Source of the DNA: CATQHP01 sp965214915 | Lineage (GTDB): Bacteria; Acidobacteriota; Terriglobia; Bryobacterales; UBA6623 | Direction of reading: 5' to 3' | NCBI GenBank assembly: GCA_965214915.1 | Contig: CBDCCP010000001.1 | Location: forward strand, 1,240,001-1,304,000 | Length of the DNA: 64,000 nucleotides | Shown: positions 1-9,097 of the stretch, piece after piece | Position numbering within the stretch: position 1 is the first letter of the stretch | Layout: every line of letters begins with the position of its first letter | Program-made: the position numbers and the translations under genes | Notes under the pieces: model-generated | Databases searched by the model: none | Told to the model about the DNA's origin: nothing | Seen by the model: only the letters and a program-made list of their open reading frames with translations

Positions 1-1446
1 CTCGGAGCGGTGTCGCAGCATCCCGTCGCCGACTTGCTGCTCGGCTTGCCGACCTTCGCCATTCGGACCGCGGTCGACAACCCCTTCAAGCAGCGCGCAA
101 GTTTTTGGAACGGCTACCTTCAGGACGACTGGAAAATCACCGCCCGGCTGACGCTGAACCTCGGCCTGCGCTATGAGTACAACTCCCCCGCCGTTGACGC
201 GGACGACCGGTTCATGCAGTTCGACTTGGCGGCCCGGCAGCTTGTCCCCGCGGGGGCCGCGCCGCTCGGCCGCGCGGGCTACGTCCCCGACCGCAACAAT
301 TTCGCGCCGCGCGTGGGATTGAGCTGGAATCCGGGCAAGACCTTCGTAATGCGGGCGGGCTACGGGGTTTACCACGAAGTCCACGTCCTGGAAGCGAACT
401 CCGGCCTCTACTTCAACCCGCCGTTCTTCGATCTGCGAATTTTCTTCCCGTCGCCGGCGCGGTTGTTGACCCTGGACGATCCGTTTCCCGGTGAGGGCTT
501 TGCGCCGCCGGCGTCGGTGAACGCGCTCCAACCGGATTTCCGCACCGGTTACGCCCAGCATTTCAACGCCGGCGTCGAGAAAGCCCTGGGCGGCAAGGTC
601 GTCGCGCGGGCGTCTTATATCGGCTCGAAGGGAACGAAGCTGCTGCGCCGGCGCGATCTGAATCAACCTCCGCCCGGAGCGGGAGACGTCAACTCGCGGC
701 GGCCGATCGCGGGATTCGCCAACGTGGCGCTGTTCGAATCGGCGGCGTCATCGGTTTACCACTCGGGCGTCTTTTCCTTGGAGCGGCGCTTTGCCGGCGG
801 ATTGGGCTTCACCGGCGCGTTCACCTGGTCGAAGTCGATCGACGACGCCTCGGCTTTCCTGAGTTCGCGCGGCGACCAGGCGTTTCCGCAGAACAGCCAC
901 GATTTCCGCGCCGAACGCGGCCTATCCAACTTCGACCAGAGGAGCCGCCTCGTTTTCACGACAACCTACGATCTGCCGTTTCGCCATGCGGCTGCGCGCG
1001 GCTGGCGCTTGCTGGCCATCGGCTCCTTCGGTTCAGGCCGGCCGTTCACGCCCCGGCTGAGCGAGGACAACTCGAACACCGGCAATACCGGAGGCATCTT
1101 CGGCGCGGACAGGCCGGATGTCGTCGGGGATCCCGCCGCCGGCAAAGCAACGCCGGAGCGTTTTTTCAATACGTCCGCATTCGTAACGCCCGCGGCGCTG
1201 ACGTTCGGCAACGCGGGGCGCAATATCCTGACCGGTCCCGGTTTGGCGAACCTCGATCTGGCGATCGTTCGCACGCTGCGCATCGCCGACAAAGCGACTA
1301 TCGACTTGCGCGCCGAGGCTTTCAACCTGACGAACCGCGCCAACTTCGATCTGCCGCAGCACTTTTCCGACCAGCCGACTTTCGGCCGGATTCAGGCTGC
1401 CGGGGCGTCGCGGCAGATCCAACTCGGATTGCGGATCGGGTTTTAG
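1..1446 (+). CDS. TonB-dependent receptor, Oar-like, C-terminal part (partial at left edge)
   Basis: This is the beta-barrel end of a large outer-membrane receptor. The reading frame is open from base 1, so the true start lies outside the window; the GTG at 10 is only the first possible start codon inside it. The visible 480 or so residues have the alternating aromatic/polar strands of acidobacterial Oar-like TonB-dependent proteins, including QDDWKIT and LTLNLGLRYEY early on, FAPRVGLSWNP in the middle, and a last strand ending LGLRIGF with the terminal Phe expected of an outer-membrane protein. The family usually exceeds 1000 residues, with a carboxypeptidase-regulatory-like domain and a plug at the N-terminus, neither of which is visible. 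The substrate cannot be told. A 67-nt gap separates it from the secretion operon that follows. Confidence 0.85.
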   Translation, partial: LGAVSQHPVADLLLGLPTFAIRTAVDNPFKQRASFWNGYLQDDWKITARLTLNLGLRYEYNSPAVDADDRFMQFDLAARQLVPAGAAPLGRAGYVPDRNNFAPRVGLSWNPGKTFVMRAGYGVYHEVHVLEANSGLYFNPPFFDLRIFFPSPARLLTLDDPFPGEGFAPPASVNALQPDFRTGYAQHFNAGVEKALGGKVVARASYIGSKGTKLLRRRDLNQPPPGAGDVNSRRPIAGFANVALFESAASSVYHSGVFSLERRFAGGLGFTGAFTWSKSIDDASAFLSSRGDQAFPQNSHDFRAERGLSNFDQRSRLVFTTTYDLPFRHAAARGWRLLAIGSFGSGRPFTPRLSEDNSNTGNTGGIFGADRPDVVGDPAAGKATPERFFNTSAFVTPAALTFGNAGRNILTGPGLANLDLAIVRTLRIADKATIDLRAEAFNLTNRANFDLPQHFSDQPTFGRIQAAGASRQIQLGLRIGF

Positions 1447-1513
1447 GGACGCCGCTGCACGCTTCGGGCGCGCTCCGCGTCGTAGCCTAAAAGACAAGGG
1501 GCTTGAGAAGGCA

Positions 1514-2716
1514 ATGGGGGAATACGTCCTGAAGTACGCCGATCCCCAGGGCGGCGTTCACGAAGAGGTGCATAGCGCGGCTTCCGCAAGCGAGCTCCGC
1601 GAACGATACGTCGAGCGGGGTATGTTGATCTATTCGATCAAGCCGCGCCGCGCCCTGACCGAGATTCAGATCGGCGCCCGTAAGGGGCGTCTCCACCTGG
1701 AGCAGTTCATCATCTTCAACGAGCAGTTCGTGACGCTGATCCGCGCCGGCCTGCCGATTCTCAAGTCTCTCGATCTGCTCGCGGCGAATGTCAAGAACAA
1801 GACGCTGGCCGCCCATATCGAGGCAGTCCATCGAGACGTCCAGACGGGCGCTCCGCTTTCGGAGGCGTTTCGGAAACGCAAGATTTTCCCGGCGATTTAC
1901 ACCACTTCCCTGCTGGCCGGCGAGCGTTCCGGCGCGCTGGACGAAGTCATCGAGCGCTACGTCAATTATCAAAAGCTGGCTCTGGCGATCCGCAAGAAGA
2001 TTCTGGTCTCCCTGATCTACCCGACGGCCTTGATCTGTCTTGTTCTGGCGCTGATCGTGTTCCTGGTCGCGTTCGTCGTGCCCGAGTTCTCGGCGCTCTA
2101 CGATTCGATGGACGCGGCCCTGCCTTACGCGACGCAGATTCTCGTTGCCGTCGGCGTGACCACGCAGCAGAACGCGCTGCCGATTTTCGGCTCGCTGGCC
2201 GCGCTGATAGCCGTTGCGGTTTGGGGCATGCGCACGGAAACGGCCCGCCGGTCGCTCGACCGCTTCAAGCTTCGCGCGCCCGTTTTCGGGCAGATTTGGA
2301 TCAAATATCAAGTGGCGCAGCTCTCGCGCCTGATGAGCACTTTGCTGGCGGGCGGAATCCCCTTGGTGCAGACGCTCGAGACGACGAGCGAATCGATCGG
2401 CTCGCAACTGGTCCGCGACGCCATGGCCGAGACGCGGGAGAAGGTCCGCGAGGGGCAGCCGCTGTCCAAGAGCCTGTTCGAGACCGGGATTTTCCCCTCC
2501 CTGTCGGTCGAGATGATTCACGTCGGCGAGACGACCGGGGCGCTCCCGCGGATGCTCAATTCCGTGGCGGAGTTCTTCGACGACGAGGTGCAAACCAAGA
2601 CGGCCGCGCTGCTGAGCCTCGTCGAGCCGGCGATCATGATCTTCATGGGCATCTTCGTCGCTTTCGTGCTGGTCTCGCTGTACTTGCCGATCTTTACGTT
2701 GGCCGAGCAGATTTAG
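1514..2716 (+). CDS. Type II secretion / type IV pilus inner-membrane platform protein (GspF/PilC family)
   Basis: At 400 residues this is the usual length for the polytopic platform protein that sits in the inner membrane and connects the assembly ATPase to the growing pseudopilus. It has two homologous T2SSF domains, roughly residues 70-190 and 275-395. Each starts with the typical 'FNEQFVTLIRAGLPIL' / 'LSRLMSTLLAGGIPLVQ' helix, and strong hydrophobic segments lie near 165-190, 230-245 and 370-395. It opens a plus-strand cluster running to 9046 (ATPase, PilM/N/O/P-like proteins, pseudopilin). The sequence alone does not separate a pilus role from a secretion role, and no secretin or prepilin peptidase gene is in the window. 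Confidence 0.93.
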   Translation: MGEYVLKYADPQGGVHEEVHSAASASELRERYVERGMLIYSIKPRRALTEIQIGARKGRLHLEQFIIFNEQFVTLIRAGLPILKSLDLLAANVKNKTLAAHIEAVHRDVQTGAPLSEAFRKRKIFPAIYTTSLLAGERSGALDEVIERYVNYQKLALAIRKKILVSLIYPTALICLVLALIVFLVAFVVPEFSALYDSMDAALPYATQILVAVGVTTQQNALPIFGSLAALIAVAVWGMRTETARRSLDRFKLRAPVFGQIWIKYQVAQLSRLMSTLLAGGIPLVQTLETTSESIGSQLVRDAMAETREKVREGQPLSKSLFETGIFPSLSVEMIHVGETTGALPRMLNSVAEFFDDEVQTKTAALLSLVEPAIMIFMGIFVAFVLVSLYLPIFTLAEQI

Positions 2717-2841
2717 AGCCCCGGTCCCGGCCGCCGTTCGACGGGCCTCCGGCCGGAGGCAAAGTAGATTGAACGCCGCGGGACGTTGCGGCGTCCTTAA
2801 TTATCAGGGGCCGATGCCGCCGCGGCCGCGGCCCGCAGAGC

Positions 2842-4458
2842 ATGGCGACGATCAACGAACCCATCCGCATCTCCCGAGAAGACGAGGAGCAGCACGCGCG
2901 CGAAGTCGCGGCCCGCTACCGCTACCGCTATATCGATCTCAATCACGTCCATATCGACAGCGAACTGTTCCGATCGATCCCGGTCGATTTGATGTTCCGC
3001 TACAACTTCGTCCCCATGACGGAGGAGAACGGCTCTCTGGAAATTGCCATTGCCGATCCGCGGCAACTCCCGGAGTTGGACGAGATCTCCCTGCTGCTGG
3101 GCAAGAAGCTGCGCATCAACGTCTCGACTCTGTCGCAGATCAACGATCTGCTCAAGAAGACCGAACAGTCGCAACGCGTTCTCGAAGAAGTCACCGAGGG
3201 TTTTGTTCTCGACGTCGTCCGCGCCGAAGACGCCGACGAAACCCTCTCCATCGACAAGCTGACCGGCGATTCCGACATCTCGCCGATCATCCGTCTGGTT
3301 GACACGACGATCTTCAACGCGCTCGAACGGCGCGCCAGCGACATTCATATCGAGACGCGGAACGCCGAAGTCGCCATCAAGTACCGCATCGACGGCGTTT
3401 TGCACTACGCCATGCCGCCGATCTCGAAAGACTGGCACGAGACGATCGTTTCGCGCATCAAGGTCATGAGCGAGCTCGATATCGCCGAGCGGCGGGTTCC
3501 CCAGGACGGCCGCTTCCGCGTTCGCTACAAGGGCCGGCAGATCGATTTCCGCGTCTCGATCATGCCCACGGTGCATGGTGAGGACTGCGTCCTCCGCGTC
3601 CTCGACAAAGAGTCGATGAGCGAGAAATTCTCCTCGCTATCGCTTGACGTGGTTGGCTTTTCCGACCGCGACCGGAAACGCTTCGATCACTACATCCGCG
3701 AGCCGTACGGCATGGTGCTCGTCACCGGGCCGACCGGTTCCGGCAAGACGACCACGCTGTACGCGGCGCTGAGCGACATCAAAACCGACGAAGACAAGAT
3801 CATCACCATCGAGGATCCGGTCGAGTATCAGCTTCACGGCATCACGCAGATTCCGGTCAACGAGAAAAAAGGACTGACTTTTTCGCGCGGTCTGCGCTCG
3901 ATCCTGCGCCACGACCCGGACAAGATCATGGTCGGCGAAATCCGCGACCCCGACACCGCGCAAATCGCCATTCAGTCGGCGTTGACGGGGCACTTGGTGT
4001 TCACGACCGTTCACGCCAACAACGTGGTTGACGTGCTCGGCCGCTTCCTCAACATGGGCGTCGAGGCGTACAATTTCGTCTCCGCGTTGAACTGTATCCT
4101 TGCCCAGCGCCTGGTGCGCCTGATTTGCGAGCATTGCAAAGTGAAACGCCGCTACCCGCCCGAGTTGATCGAACAATCGAATCTCCCTTTGCAGCAGTGG
4201 GCCGATTTTGAATTTACCGAGGGCGAGGGCTGCATCGAATGCTCGGGGACCGGGTTCCGCGGACGAACGGCGATTCACGAGTTGCTCGACATGTCGGACC
4301 ACATCCGCGAGTTGATTCTCGACAAGCGCCCGAACTCGGAGGTGGCCCGGGCCGCCCGCGAAGAGGGGATGCAGACGTTGCGCGATTCGGCCGTGGACCG
4401 CGTCCGCCGCGGCATCACGACATTGAAAGAGATCAACAAGGTTACTTTCATCGACTGA
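2842..4458 (+). CDS. Type II secretion / type IV pilus assembly ATPase (GspE/PilB family)
   Basis: This 538-residue hexameric ATPase would power pseudopilus extension from the cytoplasmic face of the membrane. Residues 1-110 form the MshEN-like N-terminal domain. The ATPase core has Walker A GPTGSGKT at 296-303, a Walker B region IMVGEIRD and a His box TTVHAN. A zinc-binding tetracysteine element (CEHC followed by CIEC) lies in the C-terminal part, as is usual for GspE and PilB but not for the retraction ATPase PilT. The ATG at 2842 is chosen because it gives the standard N-terminus; the 125-nt gap upstream is GC-rich and shows no gene of its own. The adjacent platform protein supports the assignment. 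Confidence 0.95.
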   Translation: MATINEPIRISREDEEQHAREVAARYRYRYIDLNHVHIDSELFRSIPVDLMFRYNFVPMTEENGSLEIAIADPRQLPELDEISLLLGKKLRINVSTLSQINDLLKKTEQSQRVLEEVTEGFVLDVVRAEDADETLSIDKLTGDSDISPIIRLVDTTIFNALERRASDIHIETRNAEVAIKYRIDGVLHYAMPPISKDWHETIVSRIKVMSELDIAERRVPQDGRFRVRYKGRQIDFRVSIMPTVHGEDCVLRVLDKESMSEKFSSLSLDVVGFSDRDRKRFDHYIREPYGMVLVTGPTGSGKTTTLYAALSDIKTDEDKIITIEDPVEYQLHGITQIPVNEKKGLTFSRGLRSILRHDPDKIMVGEIRDPDTAQIAIQSALTGHLVFTTVHANNVVDVLGRFLNMGVEAYNFVSALNCILAQRLVRLICEHCKVKRRYPPELIEQSNLPLQQWADFEFTEGEGCIECSGTGFRGRTAIHELLDMSDHIRELILDKRPNSEVARAAREEGMQTLRDSAVDRVRRGITTLKEINKVTFID

Positions 4459-4468
4459 CTGTTCCGCT

Positions 4469-5368
4469 ATGCTGCAAATCCTCAACAGGCTGCTGCCGGA
4501 CCCGCCGCCGCCGCTCGTTTTCGAGATCGGCGAAGGGGCGCTGACGGGCGTCAGGCGAGCCGGGGCGGCAGTGGCGGCGCGCGCCCGCCGCGAGTGGCCG
4601 GCCGGCAGCGTAGATATTTCTTCGAGCGAGATCAAGATCGTCGATGCCGACTCGCTGCGCGCCCTTTTCAAGGAAATGCTCGTCGATCTGGCGCCGATTC
4701 CGCGTCCGGCCGCGGCCGTCTTTTTACCCGACGCCGCTTCGCGGCTTGCCGTCCTGGATTTCGACACGCTGCCGTCGAAACCCAATGAGCTCCGCTCGCT
4801 GATCGAGTTTCGATTGAAAAAGGCGGTCCCCTTCGATATCGGCGCGGCTCGCATCGACTACCAGGTTCAAAGCTCCCGCGGCGCCCCGTCGGTGCTGGTT
4901 GCGGCGGCGTCCGGGGAATCGGTCCGGCCGCTGGAGCAACTGTTCGCCGCGCTTGGACTGCATCTCGGTTTTGTCTCGCTCTCGGCGGCAGCGATGCTGA
5001 ACCTTGTGTCCGCCGAGGAAATGACGCTCGTGACCAAGCTCGGCGGCAGCACGATGACCATGACCGCGGTCGACGCAGAGGCCGTGCGGCTGGTCCGCGG
5101 CGTGGAGGCTCCCGCCGGACTCGACGCAGCGGCGGAATCGACCTTGCCCGAATTGGTCGCGGATATGTATCCGACATTCGCTTATATCGAAGACTGCCTC
5201 GGCTCGTCTGTCGCCAAGCTTCTGCTGGCCGGGTTCGGTGAGGCGCTCGAACCCGCGGTCGACTGCTTTTCGCGCGAGTTCGGCTGCCCGGTAGAAGCCT
5301 TGCAGGGCGCGAACGGCATCGTGGGAGCGGAAGACGCCGGAATCCAGGGGTATCTGCACGCCGCGTAA
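4469..5368 (+). CDS. PilM/GspL-like actin-fold assembly protein
   Basis: This 299-residue protein occupies the position of PilM in a pilM-N-O-P cluster. PilM is a cytoplasmic actin-like protein that binds the tail of PilN and links the inner-membrane ring to the ATPase; GspL is the secretion-system equivalent. Supporting segments are LRSLIEFRLKKAVPFD near residues 110-125, which matches the PilM signature about charged helices and a 'P-F' turn, and a hydrophobic strand LVTKLGGSTMTM near 190. It lacks a transmembrane segment, as PilM does. It starts 10 nt after the ATPase stop and is followed 16 nt later by the PilN-like gene. Confidence 0.75.
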   Translation: MLQILNRLLPDPPPPLVFEIGEGALTGVRRAGAAVAARARREWPAGSVDISSSEIKIVDADSLRALFKEMLVDLAPIPRPAAAVFLPDAASRLAVLDFDTLPSKPNELRSLIEFRLKKAVPFDIGAARIDYQVQSSRGAPSVLVAAASGESVRPLEQLFAALGLHLGFVSLSAAAMLNLVSAEEMTLVTKLGGSTMTMTAVDAEAVRLVRGVEAPAGLDAAAESTLPELVADMYPTFAYIEDCLGSSVAKLLLAGFGEALEPAVDCFSREFGCPVEALQGANGIVGAEDAGIQGYLHAA

Positions 5369-5384
5369 TCGAGGAATCGAAACA

Positions 5385-5951
5385 ATGCGCATCGAGCTCA
5401 ACCTGGCAGCGGAACCGTTCGGCGGCAAACGCGCATCCTGGATGCTGCTCGGCATCGCCGGCGGCGCTTTGACGTTGGCGCTGGCCGGGCTGGTTTGGAC
5501 TTTTGCCGGCAGCAACGATTTGCCCCGGGAATTAATCGCCAGGGAGAAGCAACTTCAACTCGAGCTTGCCCAAATCAACCGGGCCGAGGCGCAGGCGGCG
5601 TCGAAGTTGAATACGCCGCAAGGAGTGGAGATTCTCGACCGCTCGGCCTTCTTGAATCAACTCCTTCTGCGCAAGGGCATTTCCTGGACGAAAACCTTCG
5701 CCGATCTCGAAAAAGTCCTGCCGCCCGACGTGCGGGCAGTGACGATTCGACCGGAGGTCGCCTACGGCGGCACGATTCAACTCGATATGACGGTCGGCGC
5801 GAAGACGCCGGACGATTTTATCGAGTTGCTGATCGCATTGGAAAACTCCGCATTGTTCGGCTATCCGAATGTTCGCGGCAGCGCGCCGCCGACTGAGAAC
5901 AACCCCACGTTCCGCTACCAATTGGCAGTGAGCTATGAACAGGAACTCTAA
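5385..5951 (+). CDS. PilN-like inner-membrane assembly protein
   Basis: This 188-residue protein has the PilN plan: a short cytoplasmic N-terminus beginning MRIELNLAAEPF (the conserved PilN opening that docks in PilM has the form I-N-L-x-P), one transmembrane helix at about residues 23-44, a coiled-coil stretch (45-75), and a C-terminal ferredoxin-like domain. Its 3' end overlaps the start of the PilO-like gene by 17 nt, which indicates coupled translation. It should form a periplasmic heterodimer with that product. Confidence 0.75.
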   Translation: MRIELNLAAEPFGGKRASWMLLGIAGGALTLALAGLVWTFAGSNDLPRELIAREKQLQLELAQINRAEAQAASKLNTPQGVEILDRSAFLNQLLLRKGISWTKTFADLEKVLPPDVRAVTIRPEVAYGGTIQLDMTVGAKTPDDFIELLIALENSALFGYPNVRGSAPPTENNPTFRYQLAVSYEQEL

Positions 5952-6528
5952 CGGCGGAGCGCCGCCGGCCCCGTGGACCGACCGGGTCAAGCCGAAAACC
6001 GCGCTCATCGCGCTTGCCGTTCTGGCCTTGTTCGACCTGACTTTCTACCTGTTCGCAGTTAGGCCGCTGTCGAACCGCGAAACCGAACAGCGCGCGCGCA
6101 TCGCCGCTCTGGAAGCGCAGATCGAATCGCGGCGGGAACGTCTGGCAGGCGTCGAAAAAGTTGCCGCACGGCTCGACCGAGCCGACGCGGAGGGGCGGGA
6201 ACTCGTCAGTGAGATTACGCTGAACCGCCGCTCGGCGTTTTCCGTGCTGCTCAGCGAGCTCGGCGGCGCCGCCGGCGAGTCGGGCGTCGAGGTGCGCGAG
6301 ACGGCATACGAGGTGGAATCGGTCGACGGCAGCGACAATTACGGCATCCTGTCGATCAACGCCAACTTTCGCGGCCGCTACGAAAACCTGGTCAAGCTGC
6401 TGAACGCGCTCGACCGCTCGGAACTGTTTTTCATTATCGGATCGCTCGGCGCGTCTCCGCGGGCCGACAGCGACACGAACGAGCTGCAAATCAACATGCG
6501 CGTCGATACCTTCGTGAGGAATCTATAG
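5935..6528 (+). CDS. PilO-like inner-membrane assembly protein
   Basis: This 197-residue protein has a single transmembrane helix at about residues 20-42, a coiled-coil region with heptad-like charge pattern at 45-85 (rich in Arg/Glu), and a C-terminal domain of the PilO/GspM type. It overlaps the PilN-like gene by 17 nt and its stop codon immediately precedes the next ATG. Sequence identity in this family is low, so the name rests on topology, length and gene order rather than on a signature motif. Confidence 0.7.
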   Translation: MNRNSNGGAPPAPWTDRVKPKTALIALAVLALFDLTFYLFAVRPLSNRETEQRARIAALEAQIESRRERLAGVEKVAARLDRADAEGRELVSEITLNRRSAFSVLLSELGGAAGESGVEVRETAYEVESVDGSDNYGILSINANFRGRYENLVKLLNALDRSELFFIIGSLGASPRADSDTNELQINMRVDTFVRNL

Positions 6529-7242
6529 ATGGCGCAGATGACGCTCGGCGCGGATAAGAAAAGCCTGACGCGGTTGGGCATCGTGCTGGCCGTGCTGGCC
6601 GGCGTCGTTTACTATCAGTTTTTCCAGGATCCCGAAACTGCGAGCTACGGCCAAGCCGCAGCCGTGCCGGCGCCGGCGTCCGCTCCGGCCGCGGCGCAGC
6701 CCGCGCCCACACAGGAAAAAACGGGAAAAACATTCCGCCGGGGCGAACGTTTCCGCCCCAAGATGGGCCGCTCGAAATCCGAAGCGCCGCCCGACCCCAG
6801 AACCGCCGACCCTACGCTGCGGACCGATCTGCTCGCGGGAGTCCGCGGCGTGGCTTTCGAAGCGGTCGAACGCGACATCTTCAATTTCGGCGTGCGCAAG
6901 GCGCCGCCGCCGCCGTCCGCAGAAGAAACGCGGGCGGCGCAGCAGCGCCTGAAGGAACAGCTCGCAAAACAGCAAAAGACGCCCAAACCCAAAAAAGAGC
7001 CGCCGCAGCCCGGCAAGCCTGCGATGCCGCGCTTGACCTGGAAATACTACGGCCTCGCGAGCAAGCCCGGCACGGGTTCCAGGCGCGGTTTCTTGCTCGA
7101 CGGCGAAGAAATCGTGATCGGCGGCGAGGGCGAGGTTTTGCAAAAACGGTATAAGATCAAACGTATCGGCCTCGATTCCATCGTGATCGAAGACTTGCAG
7201 TTTCAGCAGGAGCAGACGCTTGCGCTCACGGGTCCTAGTTAA
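6529..7242 (+). CDS. PilP/GspC-like periplasmic linker protein
   Basis: This 237-residue protein has an N-terminal transmembrane helix (about 15-32), a long Pro/Ala-rich and Lys-rich linker (45-160), and a compact C-terminal domain at about 170-230 with the pattern Y-x-G...GFLLDGEEIVIGGEGE...Y-x-I-x-x-I. That pattern is the small beta-domain (HR/PilP fold) that in GspC and PilP contacts the secretin. It directly abuts the PilO-like gene (stop TAG then ATG) and overlaps or abuts the pseudopilin gene that follows. The presence of a secretin-binding domain predicts a secretin elsewhere in the genome. Confidence 0.65.
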   Translation: MAQMTLGADKKSLTRLGIVLAVLAGVVYYQFFQDPETASYGQAAAVPAPASAPAAAQPAPTQEKTGKTFRRGERFRPKMGRSKSEAPPDPRTADPTLRTDLLAGVRGVAFEAVERDIFNFGVRKAPPPPSAEETRAAQQRLKEQLAKQQKTPKPKKEPPQPGKPAMPRLTWKYYGLASKPGTGSRRGFLLDGEEIVIGGEGEVLQKRYKIKRIGLDSIVIEDLQFQQEQTLALTGPS

Positions 7243-7246
7243 GGCG

Positions 7247-9046
7247 ATGCCGCGATCCATGCAGCGGCGGGATGCGCAGGGCGGCTACGTGCTGGTTGCG
7301 CTGCTGGCTTCGTCGGCAATCATGCTCGCGACGCTGGCCCTGGCCATCCCGCGCATGGCGGTTCAATCGCAGCGGGTCAAAGAGGAGACGCTCGTTTATC
7401 GAGGCAAGCAATATCAACGCGCCATCGAGCTCTACTTCCGCGAGCACAAGAAATACCCGAAAGAGCTTGACGACCTCGAAGATACGGACGGCGTGCGCTA
7501 TTTGCGCAAGCGCTACAAAGACCCGCTTACGGGCGAAGACGAGTGGCGCATGATCCATGTAGGCGCCGACGGACGGTTCAAGGATTCTGTAATTTACGAC
7601 TTGGCCGAGGAAGCCGAATTCCAAGAGGGTGACTTCGGGGCTCCGTTCGACCGCTCAGGCGTGCCGTCGGGTTTCGGCGCCGGCGGCCCGACGCAACGAC
7701 AAGACGCCGCTCGGTTTCCGCTCGGCAACTCGCCGGGCCTCGGGTCCGGCGGCTCGGCGTATCCTGCCAACCAGCGCGGCGGCGCCCTACCCGGCTTGCC
7801 GCCGCCTCCCGGTCAGTTCCAGGGCGGCGCTCGAGCGCGGGCTGTGAGGCAGTCCGCCGCGCCCGACCAGACGCAGCAAGTCCGCTACAACCAGGGTTTT
7901 GAATTTCCAGTGGGCGCGCAGCAGCCCGGCCCGGGAGGCCAAGTGGCGGGCGCGCAGCCGGCGGTCGGCCCCGACGGGCAACCGATTCCGCGGCAGCCCG
8001 ATTACCGCACCATGTTGCCGAGCCAAATGCCGATGCACGAGAATCGACCGCGGCCGCCCGACCCCAATGCCCCGTTCGGGCAACAGCAGCCCGGCCGGCC
8101 CGGCCTCGACCCTAACCGGGGGCAGCGGGGCTTCGGCGGCGGCGGCATTCAGCCGTCGACGCCCATCGGCGTCCAACCGCCGGGCGGCTTGCCGGGATAC
8201 GGGGCGGGCTCCACGCCGGGACGATTTCCGGTCGTGCCGGGCCGGCAGCCGGTTGCCGGCGGCGGCGCTTCTACCGCGTTCGGCCCGCCGGGCGCCGGGG
8301 CGGGCGCGACGAGCATCATCCAACGGCTGCTGACCACTCCGCGGCCTGGAGGATTGGCGAGTTTGCAGGATTACGGGCAAAGTCCAGCAGCCGGCGTCGC
8401 CGGGGACGACCTCCGTAACTCCGGAGGCCGCGCAGGCCCCGGCCCCGGGGGGCCATTCGGTAATTCCGGAGGCCGCGCAGGACCCGGTGGAGCGGCGGCC
8501 TTTCAAGAAGGCATCGCCGGGGTGGCTTCGACGGTCGAGGACTTCGGCGTCAAGACCTACGAAGGCCGTGAGATGTACAACGAGTGGGAGTTCGTTTACG
8601 ACTACCGTAAAGACATGGGCGGCGGCATGGGCCTTGCCGGAGGCGGCGCAGGCGCGCCTGCATCCGGTCGGACGCAGGGCGCCGGGGCCCGCGGTCTCGG
8701 TTTGCATCCGGGCATGACCGGCGGAATCGCGCCGACGGGGCGACAAGCAAGAACCGCTCCCCGCCCCCCGGCGTTGGAAGACAATCGTTTCGGCGGCTTC
8801 GGCCTCCCGGGGGGCCAAGCGCCGGGAACGGCGAGCCGGCCGGGCTACGGCTACGGCGCGCAGCCGAGCGGCGCCGGTCCCTACCAGCCGACTCCGAACA
8901 GCCCTTATCGGCCGACCGGAACGCCCCTGCCTTACGGCGCCGCCCCCGGCGAGCCGCCCCCGGGCGTGTTCGATCCGAGCCGGCCGGACGGCCCGCAGCC
9001 GCCTTACCCGCCTCCCGCGCCGAACGCCGACCCCCGCAAGCGGTGA
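7247..9046 (+). CDS. Pseudopilin-like protein with very long Gly/Pro-rich C-terminal region
   Basis: The N-terminus MPRSMQRRDAQGGY is followed by a hydrophobic helix of about 20 residues, the layout of a prepilin: basic leader, Gly before the cleavage site, then the assembly helix. A domain with EHKKYPKELDDL and YKDPLTGEDEW (residues 65-105) resembles the conserved core of GspG-type major pseudopilins. From about residue 130 to the end (599 residues in all) the protein is Gly/Pro/Gln/Ala-rich low complexity, interrupted near 430-460 by a more ordered stretch with MYNEWEFVYDYRKDM. The helix lacks the usual Glu at position 5 of the mature protein. ATG 7247 is chosen because AAGGCG precedes it; TTG 7220 would overlap the upstream gene and ATG 7259 is possible. 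Confidence 0.65.
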   Translation: MPRSMQRRDAQGGYVLVALLASSAIMLATLALAIPRMAVQSQRVKEETLVYRGKQYQRAIELYFREHKKYPKELDDLEDTDGVRYLRKRYKDPLTGEDEWRMIHVGADGRFKDSVIYDLAEEAEFQEGDFGAPFDRSGVPSGFGAGGPTQRQDAARFPLGNSPGLGSGGSAYPANQRGGALPGLPPPPGQFQGGARARAVRQSAAPDQTQQVRYNQGFEFPVGAQQPGPGGQVAGAQPAVGPDGQPIPRQPDYRTMLPSQMPMHENRPRPPDPNAPFGQQQPGRPGLDPNRGQRGFGGGGIQPSTPIGVQPPGGLPGYGAGSTPGRFPVVPGRQPVAGGGASTAFGPPGAGAGATSIIQRLLTTPRPGGLASLQDYGQSPAAGVAGDDLRNSGGRAGPGPGGPFGNSGGRAGPGGAAAFQEGIAGVASTVEDFGVKTYEGREMYNEWEFVYDYRKDMGGGMGLAGGGAGAPASGRTQGAGARGLGLHPGMTGGIAPTGRQARTAPRPPALEDNRFGGFGLPGGQAPGTASRPGYGYGAQPSGAGPYQPTPNSPYRPTGTPLPYGAAPGEPPPGVFDPSRPDGPQPPYPPPAPNADPRKR

Positions 9047-9097
9047 GCGCCGCGGCGCGCGATCCGCAACCCCTCCCGTTTGCTTCTCATGCCTTGC

